Source: Isoetes taiwanensis
Taxonomy: Eukaryota > Streptophyta > Lycopodiopsida > Isoetales > Isoetaceae
NCBI GenBank assembly: GCA_021234155.1
Contig: JAJEKV010000028.1
Span: 10,370,134 to 10,434,133, forward strand
DNA: 64,000 bases
Reading direction: 5' to 3'
Shown here: positions 24,112-34,468 of the stretch, one piece after another
How positions within the stretch are numbered: position 1 is the stretch's first letter
Layout: the number at the start of each line of letters is the position of its first letter
Notes under the pieces: generated by a model
The model's input: only the letters and a program-made list of their open reading frames with translations
Told to the model about the DNA's origin: nothing
Databases searched by the model: none
Program-made: the position numbers and the translations under genes

Positions 24112-24140
24112 GGGTGAAAGTATGCTGGTGGGTAGCAAAA
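24112..24140 (+). repeat. Left terminal inverted repeat (29 bp)
   Basis: It is identical to the reverse complement of 32306-32334 over all 29 positions and diverges directly after GTAGCAAAA. Confidence 0.95.
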
Positions 24141-24729
24141 AAACGCGACCCCAGCACCCAGCACCAGCACCCTTCATACTATTTTTTCCACCCTTCACCA
24201 ATTGAAGTGTTACCTATGCTATGCCCGTCACTTCACATAGGGCGTACCCGTTTCAATCATAACCTTCTTACCGCCCACCGTAACTAATGACTGTGACCCG
24301 AAAGGGTAGCGAACTTTGAATTTGTAATTTCGAACCGTGCTCCCCACCTTTTGCTACTTCCGGCCAAATAGCCCGCGGAGAAGAAGCTCTAGAATTTCCG
24401 GATTCACTCCAAGCTTAGTATTCCCAAACTCAAACGCCAAAAACTATGGTGAAGAAGGTTGTTAATCCGCCGGCTCAGCCAGCAATTCCAATGGATGCCA
24501 TGCGCAGGGTAAGCAAAATGCAAATCCAATTTTGATGGCTTATGGTGCCCTGTTAATTTGTTTTTCTTGATTTCTTTCAGCCCAGAAGGAACGTGCCCCT
24601 AAGACCCGACCTGGCTGATTGCCGAACTGAGGAGGACTTCCATGCCTACGCGGGTCTATCAAACGAGGGTGTGCATCCCTCTCAATTTCGAACGGATGTG
24701 ATATCTGCAGCAGAATATAATGAGGTTTG

Positions 24730-24906
24730 TGTTGGAATGTTGGAGTATGTGTAATGGGCACACATGAAGAATGACTCAGTGGAGGAGTGCCGAAAGCCCA
24801 TCAAAGGGCCGGTAGCTCAGTGGTAGAGTACTTGGCTTGCAAGCAAGAGGTCCTGGGTTCGATCCCCAGCCTGTCCACCCAATCATAGAAGGCTCATTTC
24901 TCAACA
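24730..24906 (+). repeat. TRIM 5' LTR
   Basis: Bounded by TG...CA, 177 bp, with the tRNA-Ala-like sequence at 24806-24877. Confidence 0.95.
24806..24877 (+). tRNA. tRNA-Ala(UGC)-like sequence inside the 5' LTR
   Basis: A 72-nt cloverleaf can be drawn. The acceptor is GGGCCGG with CCTGTCC (one C-T mismatch), the D-arm GCTC/GAGT, the anticodon loop CTTGCAA with anticodon TGC (24838-24840), and the T-arm CTGGG-TTCGATC-CCCAG, with discriminator A. Position 3-70 is G-U, the main identity element for alanyl-tRNA synthetase. A-box (TAGCTCAGTGG) and B-box (GGTTCGATCCC) internal promoter elements are intact. Weak points are one anticodon-stem mismatch (G31-G39) and the acceptor mismatch. It may be functional or tRNA-derived. 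Confidence 0.85.
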
Positions 24907-24923
24907 TGGTATCAGAGCCATGG
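24907..24923 (+). promoter_or_regulatory. TRIM primer binding site
   Basis: TGGTATCAGAGCCATGG directly follows the 5' LTR, with no spacer. It is the standard plant LTR-element PBS for initiator tRNA-Met. Confidence 0.95.
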
Positions 24924-25088
24924 TCCCAAGTAGAGGGTGCTTAACAGCATCGGGATAGTCCCCAATGGTGTAGGGGTGAGAATGAGCAAAGCTTGGCCAG
25001 TGGAAAGCCCAACTCTCGCAGTGGTGGAGTTGCCCGAGGAGGGGAGCATATGGATTGTGGTGAAGGCTGGAATGGATTGGTGTGCCCA

Positions 25089-25099
25089 TTAAGGGGGAA
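25089..25099 (+). promoter_or_regulatory. TRIM polypurine tract
   Basis: TTAAGGGGGAA immediately precedes the 3' LTR, the expected plus-strand primer. Confidence 0.9.
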
Positions 25100-25276
25100 T
25101 GTTGGAATGTTGGAGTATGTGTAATGGGCACACATGAAGAATGACTCAGTGGAGGAGTGCCGAAAGCCCATCAAAGGGCCGGTAGCTCAGTGGTAGAGTA
25201 CTTGGCTTGCAAGCAAGAGGTCCTGGGTTCGATCCCCAGCCTGTCCACCCAATCATAGTAGGCTCATTTCTCAACA
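25100..25276 (+). repeat. TRIM 3' LTR
   Basis: 176 of 177 positions are identical to the 5' LTR (T at 25259 instead of A). Confidence 0.95.
25176..25247 (+). tRNA. tRNA-Ala(UGC)-like sequence inside the 3' LTR
   Basis: It is identical to the copy at 24806-24877, including anticodon TGC (25208-25210), G3-U70 and both internal Pol III boxes. It is followed by CCC, so CCA is not encoded, as is normal for nuclear tRNA genes. Confidence 0.85.
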
Positions 25277-26769
25277 GTTTGGGACACCAATGGTGTCATT
25301 CCGAACAAGACATCCATCGACAAAATAAGGCCAGAGCACGAAGAAGCTCTAATTGAGCTGTTGAGCAAGATATACCCAGAAGGATTGAAGAACAGAGAAG
25401 TAAGGAAGACGATTTCCTTTTTATTTGCATTCAACAACTGCAAGAGGGCCAAGCAGGATCCAAAAAATTTCAAGGTCAATTGGGCAGCAGTGGCAGCAAA
25501 AAGCAGAGCCTATTAGTGAACCCAAAGACCAGTGGGTCTCCGTGAACACAAAGCCAGAGCTCGAAGAAATCCGCAGCAGACAACAAAGACTCGAAAGCAT
25601 TGCGGAAAAAGCCCGACCTCAACAGTAATCTTTGTAAAATTAGAAGGGAGGTTGTCATTCAGGAGTACTTCAATGTGTCCAGCAGCATTCTCAGCTTATG
25701 GGGAAAATATTTCCCGTCTGGAAAGCATGATCCAAGATATGCAGGAAGTCCTAAAATTGCAGCAGAATGACCTAGTGTCAAAGAAGGAACAGGCTGCACA
25801 ATCTGAGGCAAAGGGAAGCTTCTTCTCGGCTGCAGAGGGGAAGTTGAAGACCATAAAGGATAATATTGCACGTCTTCAAGCACTGCCAGATCCTAATGCA
25901 GGTGTCTCTGCTGAGATTCATTCTTTGGAGAGGGAGAAAGATATGGCAGAATATATGCTGAAGTCCCTACTTGAAATGGGGGGTGGGCCAATAGATCAAA
26001 CCCATTGTAGAAAAGGTGGTCTGCACTAATCTGCTTTGAGATTGCCAACAACGAGTCCCTCCTTGCAAAAGCCCAGCAGCACTTAAAGAATGTCACCAGG
26101 CTGAGGGAGATGACCAAGAGAAATGATCAGCTGGTCAGCATCACTCCAATACCATTCCGATTGCCAATTGGAGATGAGGAGAGATGCTCCACCTGTGGTC
26201 TTGCATTCCAGGATGATTACACCCTCAGCCTGCGGATGAAATGTGGACATCATTATCACGTTAGCTGCACCAGTTTGCTCATGGAAAAAGGATGCTGCCT
26301 CGAGTGCAGAGACCATTCCCTCCGGGCTTAGTGCAGAAATAGGTAAGCTTAATACAAGAAAAAGGTGAAGTGTTGCATCTTTGGAACAGCTCACAAAACC
26401 GAAAGAAGATAATTGATGTTGATGAGCATGTAGACACAACTCCCCGTAGCAGCGGGGAAAAGGAAACAAAGAAATCACACCAAAAGTAAAAGGACCCCGG
26501 TGATCGGGCAAGCACAAGTCCACAAGGGTTCACACTCCACCACCAAGACATGGGAAAAAAGGTATATGCCTGTTTTGCTCGATTTTGAATTGACAAAGAC
26601 ATCGGAAGGTCTTTGTAGACATTGACGACAAACTACCAAAGCCTCTTGACACTGCTACAAAGACTTGGCGGCCGCAAAGGTTTGGAGACACCAAAGCATG
26701 CTGAATCCAAGGGAGATTCAAGTAGTAGTGATGGTGCCAATAATTATAGTATAGTTCCAAATTCTGCAG

Positions 26770-28352
26770 CTGCCTCTACAAAGGCCAGCAGGGAAGGAAA
26801 ACGATGGCGAAGATGTCGGCAATCAGATTCAGACAGTCGTTAAGCAGGTGAACAGGTTGACACGGTCAAGGGCCAGGAAGGTTGTGGAAGAAGAAAGTGA
26901 GGGTGAGTCAGAAAATGACCTTGATGAGGACGTCCCCATAGAAGTAGCATTTGGAAAGAAAAAACATGGCTAATGTAATTTTGCCTTATGTATTTCAGGC
27001 AAGCAAACCTTGATTTTGCAAGACAACCCTAAACCATCAGCCAAAAGGTTTTTGTTCAAACAATTAATATATTTGATCCCTGTTTTATTCCACCTTTAAT
27101 GTGCAAATTTTGGTTTGGATTATTCAACTTAGGCTTCTGTAAAAACTTGTCTGCAGAAAAAGAAGGCAGCCAATGGTTATACTTAGTGAATCTGATGAAG
27201 AAGACAATACAGATAAAGAAGTGCCAGCACAAACTCTAACATACAAAAGGTGCCTGTTATCCTGTTATATTTCAGAATGTGTTTCAGAATTTCAGTTGTT
27301 AATTGCAGCTCATCCTTGCATGCAGGAGAACAAGACAGGTCGTGAATGAAGAAACCGAGGACAAAGGCAAAGCAAGGGTTACTGATAGCCGGGAAACACC
27401 CATACATTGGGGGCAGGGAGATACCAATAAGGATGAATCTGACTATGGCTATCAGCACTCTCCATCATCTGGTAGCAAAGATAAAGCAGAGTCCAGCAGG
27501 TTGCAGCACTGTCCAGCACCTCCCGATAGCACTTCCCAGCAGAGTCCAGCACACATTGCAGCACAGACAAGCACGATGCAGCACACATCGACAGTGGTTG
27601 CAAACGTCCAAGGATGGACACCCAGACGGAAGTTGATGGTGCTGGACGTAAATGGTGTACTGGCACAGACACAACAGAGGAGAATGAACGGGAAAATCTT
27701 GCCTCCACCACAAACCAAGCATGTTGTAAAAGAAACTGCAAATAAGTACCTCATTTGCAGACCAGGGTATCATGAGTTTGTGGAGTGGGCACTGCAGAGG
27801 TTTGATATTGTTATTTGGAGTGCTTCTCTACTTCGGAATACAAGGGATATGGTGGATGCATTGTTCCCTGATTTGCAGACCAGATTCTTGAAGGTTTATG
27901 GTCAAGAGCATTGCTATACATGCAAGCATCCAAGCAGACCAGAAAAGCAGATTTTTTTCAAGGAGTTGAAGGTTGTACTTGAGGATTTTCCTCAAAATCA
28001 TGGTATGATTTTCTTGGTTGATGACAGCCTACACAAAGGGTTTCTAAACCCTGCACACACAACCCTTCCCATTATGCCTTTCAAGGGGCAAGAAGAGGAC
28101 AACTTTTTGCAGAAGTTTGTGTGTCCAACTTTGGAATACTTGTCTTCTCATGCTGTACAGGAAACGATCTCACAGGTTGACATCACTGATGCATGGTTGG
28201 AAGAGGAGACAGTTGTAGTGCTGGATTACTGCCTCAACAACTATCTTGTCTCGGCCTACTATATCCTCAATGCTCCATTAGAAGTACAAAGGCAGCTGCT
28301 GGGCACCCTTCCTGGCGACCAGCATGACTCTGAAGACTTCGATGACTCATGA
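26770..28352 (+). CDS. Transposon cargo: HAD/FCP1-like phosphatase-domain protein
   Basis: Four segments join in one frame without a stop: 26770-26968 (acceptor TTCTGCAG; the donor would be GC), 26999-27047, 27157-27249 and 27326-28352. Earlier exons are likely, so the start is unknown. The N-terminal part is charged (VEEESEGESENDLDEDVP, SESDEEDNTDKE) and nuclear-looking, followed by a Gln/Ser-rich linker. The C-terminal 230 residues form an FCP1/NIF-type HAD domain: LMVLDVNGVLA (motif I, second Asp replaced by Asn), IVIWSAS (motif II), a KELK lysine and FLVDDS (motif IV). Such domains dephosphorylate proteins such as the Pol II CTD. The Asp-to-Asn change may reduce catalysis. Confidence 0.7.
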
Positions 28353-28698
28353 AGTAACCATTGTACAGTACTTTTTTGTAATATATATGTATGATTACTT
28401 TGTCTTATCTTCAGTATTGAGTGATATTGAGTGATGTTCTAATCTTGAGTGTACAATTTTCTGTAATATATATCAAGCTTACTCTCCAATACTACAAGCA
28501 TTGTTTCCAATACTAAAATACTCCAATAATTCAAACCAATACTACAAACATTGTCTTAGGGGCATTGTCTCCAATACAATGATCAAAATTTGAGACAAGT
28601 ACACAAGTAACTACAGATTTGTTACAATGATAAAACAACTAGGCCAAACATATTCAACCTTCATATGGCAGACTGTCAAGGATCATCTGGTGAGTAGC

Positions 28699-31600
28699 CT
28701 ACTCAAGGGAAAATCTGTTGGTGCCAGGAATCTGATTCATCTCAAACTTGATAGCTGATACGTGATGACTGTACTGGAAAGTCAGGCCTTTGTCTTCAAG
28801 TAGCTCCCAACTACCATCTGGCTTGGCAGCATAGTACAAACCAGCCAACACATGTTCATCCACATTGAAGGTCGACCCACTATCCTTGACAATTACAAAG
28901 GATATGCCTCGGCTTAACACATTTGACCACATAGAAATCTGCATTCTCCTGATTTCCCTGCTCGGCTACAACAGCAAAGTTATCACCTTCCTCTACGTTT
29001 CCGGATAGCCATTCTCCATCACCTTCAAAAAATGCCTCATCGATTTCGTCTTCAGTACCTTCACCAGTAGACTTATCTGGCTTTAGTGTAACATATTTCC
29101 AATTCTTCAATCTGTGCTTGTTCACACAAGATGACCAGTTTCCTTTCAAACAGTTACCACAGAAACAACTTAAACCTCTATGAGCCACCCTTGTGCTTGA
29201 TTTGGCCAAGTATGTCCGGATGCTGTGTATTTGCTTGGTCCCTTCCACCGCATGTACGCAAAGTGGTCTGTCCTATCAACATCATCCCGTCCAATTACCC
29301 GAAGTACCGCAAGGAAACAACAAGTATTGCATCTCACAGACAAAGATAATACAAAGACTACTCATCACAAGACAGCAGTTCACGGACAAAGACTTAAAGC
29401 GGATGAAAGCACTATTCAAAGACATTACAAAGAAGTTTCAGCAAAGACTACTCAACGAATCACAGCCAGATGAAAGCATAATACCTTTTGATGTCCCCGT
29501 TGTTGGTACCTTCATTCCAAATGAGTTGCGACCATTCACATGCATCAGCCAGCACCCTAAATCTCACCCCATCATACTTGAGCTGCTCTCTAGTGAATGC
29601 CCCTTTAAGGATCCCGCCCCTTGCCCATCGTGTGCTCTCCCTTACCATGGGCTGTCCCAAAGAAATTCCATACTATTTCCTTCCCTAGCTCATGGTGATA
29701 TCTTGGTAGGAAATAGAATGGTAGGGCAGATTTGAATTGGCTAGAACAACCATCGACCAAACTATATGCCCGAGAAATCTACACCATTTGATACAAGCCA
29801 TGAATTGTGCTTTCTAAGACAAGTCTTTGCACAAAAAGAGTGTCATGAAGCTTGTCATCACTCAAGTAAAAATGGGTTTCCTTCAATAGCTTTCGATCCC
29901 GGGAATCGATGTCCATCCTATACGTGATGTGGACGAGAATTGTTATCGGTCATTGTGCCAATGCCGGCTTTGAACCTCCCTTTGTATTTTTATGTTTGTA
30001 ATTCTCTGCAAAATCAATTACGTAAACAATGGTGCCATCTTGGATATTGTCCAGCAACTTCACAATTGCATGGCCTCGCCATCTAGCCCTCAGAATTGTG
30101 TGGCACGAATATCTTCAATGTGGAACACAGATATGAAATGAAATCCTTCACTGCCGTTCTCTTGTAAGACAATCTAAGGACTGGCTTTGGTCCTTTCTTT
30201 TTTTTCCCCTTGCCATTTGAGGTCTCGTCTTGTGCTGCAGCTTCAGTCTGTGTCCCACCAGCTTGCTTGGATTTCTTTCTTTTGTTTCCCTTCTTCTCAA
30301 CTTGTGCTGCGGCTTTCAGTACGTGTCCCACCAGCTACCTTGGATTTCTTACTTTTTTGTTTCCCTTCTTGGTGGCATTGGCTCTTTTTTTTTCTGCTGC
30401 CACGGCACCTCCTTGGTAACGCTAGCGATGCGCAACTCCACCAGGCCTCTTACGTCTCCACTTTGGAATGCAGAACAAGGTCTGTAGCATAAAACAGAAG
30501 ATTAGCGCAAGTTGAAAGCACAAAAGCAGTTTTCAGCGGATGACAGCACATATCAGCATGTTGCAGCATGCAATAAAGAGAGTATTACCTTTTCAAACGT
30601 CTTCCATTCAAGAAAGAACTCATGATTCTCTCTCTCTCTCTTGGACATATAGGAAGAGTTTTTATGCCACACTTTTGACATGTCTGCATCAAGCAGTCAT
30701 GTTTATGCCATTCTTCACCCTCGCTCTTGTTGCAAACCACAGCTTTCCAGAGCTCGCTGGTTGAGTCATACATATATTGGCTGGCCAGACACGTCTCACC
30801 AGGTCCACAGACCTCGCAGGTGCACTTGCACTCTTCACCATGAAATCCAGTTTTCGCTGACCTTAATGCATTGGGGCTACCCCGCATACTCCAACTTCAT
30901 ATGGTATATGCAACAACGGGTTTCCCTTTCTGATACTTTCTTTACATAAATAGGCTTCAACTTCTCGAAAGCCTTTAAGCAAACAGGGTGTTTAGGATGT
31001 GCCTTTTTGTATTGTTGAAATAGCTCCAGCTGAATGGTGGCCGTTGGTTAGAAATATTTATGCAACAATAGCAAAGAAAAATTTGTATGGAAACTTATAC
31101 CTGTGTGACCTCCATAAGGTGCAAGGGATAAGAAATTCGGAAGCCCCGACTCTCCAACAAGTGTTCACAACATCTTTCTTGCAAGGAGAGACTCTGCTAT
31201 TTTGTTTCCAGAATTCTGTTATGCTTTGCTTGCAAGCAGGGGTGAGAGAATCGCACCTCAACCTCCTTTGGAAGCTAGACCACGGACCATTTCCAAGGAC
31301 GGCTTCCGATTTTCTTAATGCAAAGCGATTTGCAATTGTTGACCTCATGCAACCTATCATAAGAAATATTGCACATTAATCAATGAACATATCTCATCCA
31401 AAGATCACTTTCAGAGATACAAGCACTTAAAAGCACGAAGAAGCACTGCATGAAAGCAAGAATTAGATGCACCTAACAGCCCCGCCATAGTGGAATTGCA
31501 TCTCGATTTTGTGGAAGAAGCCATCACCGATGTCGAGGTTACGGCTCTCCAAACATCATGGTTCCTTTGCCTCTTTGTGGCTGCCATTGTCTGTTTCAAG

Positions 31601-32134
31601 TTGTTGAGCAAAGACCCCACGCCTTGCACTCCTTTGGATTTGGCAAAATTCCGTGTTCCGAGATTTCCATTTTAGGGTGATGAACCACCCTCTTCATCAC
31701 ATCGGCCTTGAGTTTGGGTGAATGTTTTTTGGTGAGCTTATTGAAGTAATCAACTACTTGCTTGGCTATTTCTTGCCTGCGTCTCATGCTCAGATCCTCC
31801 CGTTCAGCCGCTGCTTTTCTCATCTTATTCCGTAATCTGTATTCTCTCTTTCTCACGCATCCAATTTCTTGTAAATTGCAGAGGAAACTGGATCTTCACG
31901 TGATATTTCCTGTGTTGCATTGTCATCCAACAAATCTGGAACACTGTATTGGGATTCATCAGGCCGAAAATCCAATGCTAAACGTGTGATTGCCTCCAGG
32001 CCGGTATCAGGGAGCGCCATGAAATTCCTGAGAGAGGGAGGATAAGTGAATTGGAGGGAGAAATTTCGCGGGCCATGACGAAGTAATCCAATTTGCAACG
32101 TACTACCACACCACTCGCGCGAAAATCCAGCCAA
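28699..32134 (-). CDS. DDE-type transposase-like gene of the 8.2-kb transposon
   Basis: Minus-strand pieces in N-to-C order: a possible start at 32134; a basic REYRLRNKMRKAAAERED region (31830); NSRVSPCKKDVV (about 31190); a Cys-rich CKCTCEVC...CQKCGIKTLP (30830-30640); VYVIDFAENYKHK (about 30020), likely holding the first catalytic Asp; a SDDKLHD block (about 29850); an FFGTAHGK block (about 29680); GILKGAFTREQLKYDGV (29600); and a C-terminal HSIRTYLA...LSCFCGNCLKGNWSSC (29230-29130). This order is typical of a widespread eukaryotic transposon protein with a DDE core. Frame changes may be introns or decay; I could not resolve all joints. Confidence 0.6.
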
Positions 32135-32305
32135 AAGCCCACAATCATTTTCCTAACGGCTCGTTCGTGAGGTGGACGTGCGAGTACATGAAGGGCGTAA
32201 AAAGAAATGACGGGCAGTTACGCCCATCAGCATCCAGATTAAGCAAAAGCAGGGGTGCTGATAGCGGGCTAAAACCCTGCTATAAGCATGCGTCCGGACG
32301 CATGC

Positions 32306-32334
32306 TTTTGCTACCCACCAGCATACTTTCACCC
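32306..32334 (-). repeat. Right terminal inverted repeat (29 bp)
   Basis: Perfect partner of 24112-24140. Just inside lies a perfect palindrome, GCATGCGTCCGGACGCATGC (32286-32305). Confidence 0.95.
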
Positions 32335-32835
32335 ATGAATTTGCAAGGGTAAAACAAGCTGTCGACACATAGATTTTGCAGTGTATATGATCTTTAACTC
32401 TGGAAACCAGAGAAATCTCCATGCTTTGGAGGCCAGTTGTGCGAGAGCTGGCATATACACATTTTTACATGAGCAAATATTCTACTGACTGAGACAAATC
32501 TTTAACTGGTTGTTTTGCTTCAAGATTCAAATCTATTTTTTGCTACAAACAGATAAGATACTTCTTTGTTTTAAATAGATGATTGTGCTTTTGATGGCAT
32601 ATGAATGTTGGAGCTTGCTTGACAAGCCTTGCTACACAGATTTTAGATGCAGAGGCGATATTTAAACAACATCTACGGTTCTAAATTACTGTAACATGAT
32701 CAGGCAGTTCGGATGCTCAATGTTAATTCGTATGAGCTCCTTTGGTTTTTGGATACAGGCTACTTTCCATTGTGGCCTACATAAAAATTGGGATATCTAA
32801 ATGCTAATGCATTCTATAGGAGTGGAACATGGCTG
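32335..32835. repeat. 1-kb dispersed repeat, copy 1, right part
   Basis: It continues the repeat interrupted at 24111 and matches 34991-35491 closely from ATGAATTTGCAAGGG to GAACATGGCTG, then diverges. Confidence 0.9.
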
Positions 32836-33884
32836 ATTGACTTTAATCTAATATGGCAATATGGTAATATGATGAGCTGTGCAATATGGCATACACGGTT
32901 TTATTACCAAAGCTTTTTGCCTTATACTACCAGCAGGGATCCGAAAATGCAGAAATCTCTTCGAATATATGGAATTTTAATGCCAACTTCAGGTTTATGG
33001 AAGCCACTATGTCAAATAATCTGCTACAAACTTAAGATACTCGATGGACAAAAACCAGCTTTTCGGATGTGAATAATATTTCAAGCCGTAATTCCATCTT
33101 TCTTGTTGAAGCTAACTCGGGGCAAAAGGATACAATTGGTGATCAGTGATAAACTGAGAGACCCAATGTACCTTTTGGCCCTTGCATCATTACCGGGATT
33201 ACTGAGAACGTTTGCATGATTGGCTGCAGGTACGGGTTCTCTCCTCCTATTGTCTCTTTTTTGCTTTTCAGGGTTTGCTTTAGCTTGACAGAGGATGGAT
33301 TATGGAAATGAAGATGCTGGCTAAAGGAGCCTTGGAGCGATAAATGATAACATTTCTGGAATTTTATTGTCATGGACCATGGAGTTTTCAGTCGCACTGG
33401 ATGCTACTATGCCTTTACATGGATAAGTATAAGGGTTGCTTTCATGCACATCTTTGCAGTTGTATCTATATGTGAATGGCTTAACAATTGCCAAGTCTTG
33501 GGCATTATTTGTAAGGTTTATTGTTCATAGCCACAGAATTCAAGTTGATGCTATAGTATATGACTCATTTCTTAAGACTTTGATGAGTAAATAATGATCT
33601 TCAGATTAAATTACTTAGGCTTTGGGTAAAGAGGTACTAGTCTAGACTGGCTTGCTCAGTCTGGATAGTAGGATGATAATACTACCAAGGGATTGACTGA
33701 GGCAGATGTCTGTTCTAGGTTAACTAGTTCAGGCTGGGTTTTTTTTAGACACTTCATTTCACTAGGGATACCTGGTGATGCCTCTTTCCCTTTGCTCTAA
33801 GTAATTTAGAAGATTAAGCACTTTGCATATATAATCTGATTTTCTTATTTAACCATACTAAGCTATATGGTAATATATGTGCAG
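32836..33884. other. Intergenic stretch, no gene recognised
   Basis: AT-rich sequence with short frames only. Nothing is assignable apart from possible intron sequence before the exon at 33885. Confidence 0.4.
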
Positions 33885-34022
33885 GTTGCATATGAGGCAT
33901 TGCCTGATAACACTTTAGTTGTTACTTGGAATAAGGAGTTGGGCACTCCGAGAGCTACACATGAAGCAGAACAAAATGTCAATATACACATTGTGGCGTG
34001 TGTACAAGATGCTAATACCAAG
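33885..34022 (+). CDS. Possible orphan internal exon
   Basis: A 46-codon open segment lies between a good acceptor (ATATGTGCAG) and a good donor (AAG|GTATGC). It reads VAYEALPDNTLVVTWNKE..., ending QDANTK. I do not recognise the protein. No partner exons were identified, so it may belong to a decayed or captured gene. Confidence 0.35.
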
Positions 34023-34050
34023 GTATGCTAATTATGAATAATAATTCATC

Positions 34051-34152
34051 AAAGACTTTGTACAATGGCAGATGCCATTATACACCAGTGGCAAATGCCA
34101 TAAAGACTTTGTACAATGGCAGATGCCATTATACACCAATGGCAAAAGCCAT
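34051..34152. repeat. 51-bp tandem duplication
   Basis: AAAGACTTTGTACAATGGCA begins at 34051 and again at 34102. Both units contain the GGCAGATGCCATTATACACCA block. Confidence 0.85.
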
Positions 34153-34468
34153 TTTATGCCAGTTGGCTGAATTTCTTCCAATGCCATGTGGCTATCAATC
34201 CTTACTACAAGGATAGTGTATTTATTCTTATGCATGATGTAAAGGCAATGCCCAAAGATAATCTGACTGATGGAGGGAGGAAGTTCCTACTACAAATATA
34301 TGCCGCAATAATACAAAGGTACATATTTAGTTTAATTACATTCTATTTGCATGGCTATATTGCTATAGGGTATGGCATTACCCCCACTGTAATGGTGGGG
34401 TTTTGCCATCCCTATTATTACAGTTCTATTTATAGGGGTCATGTTATACTCTACGGAAGGTGGTAGGG

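Larger units (their letters stand above)
24730..25276 (+). mobile_element. TRIM-type LTR retroelement with a tRNA gene in each LTR
   Basis: Two 177-bp direct repeats (24730-24906 and 25100-25276) begin TGTTGG and end CTCAACA. They differ only at 24889/25259. The 193-bp internal part starts with a primer binding site, TGGTATCAGAGC, matching the 3' end of initiator tRNA-Met, and ends with the polypurine tract AAGGGGGAA. The 5-bp duplication GTTTG flanks it (24725-24729, 25277-25281). Size and lack of coding capacity fit terminal-repeat retrotransposons in miniature. One LTR difference in 177 bp means a young insertion. Confidence 0.95.
24446..26331 (+). pseudogene. Transposon cargo: coiled-coil RING-H2 protein gene, broken
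   Basis: Exon 1 (24446-24508) starts at an ATG and encodes MVKKVVNPPAQP...; its donor is GTAAGC. Exon 2 starts at 24581 after TTTCTTTCAG. Its frame is cut by the TRIM inside the Val-Trp codons of NEVWDTNGV and resumes at 25282. A change in an A run near 25492 then shifts the frame. Further on come a coiled coil (ISRLESMIQDMQEVLKLQQ, about 25700-25990), another frame change near 26010-26035, and a C-terminal RING-H2: CSTC, then CGHHYHVSC, then CLEC (26184-26310). RING-H2 proteins are usually E3 ubiquitin ligases. As it stands it is inactive. Confidence 0.65.
24112..32334. mobile_element. Complete 8.2-kb DNA transposon with cargo genes (Sola-like by target-site size)
   Basis: The element starts GGGTGAAAGTATGCTGG and its other end is the exact reverse complement over 29 bp. 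It is flanked by the 4-bp duplication ATGA (24108-24111 and 32335-32338). The 1-kb repeat it interrupts exists uninterrupted at 34469-35491 with a single ATGA at 34991-34994, which proves the boundaries. It holds a RING/coiled-coil gene and an HAD phosphatase-like gene on +, and a DDE-type transposase on -. Four-base duplications with unrelated TIRs are known for the Sola superfamily; assignment beyond that needs a search. Removing the nested TRIM leaves about 7.67 kb. Confidence 0.9.
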
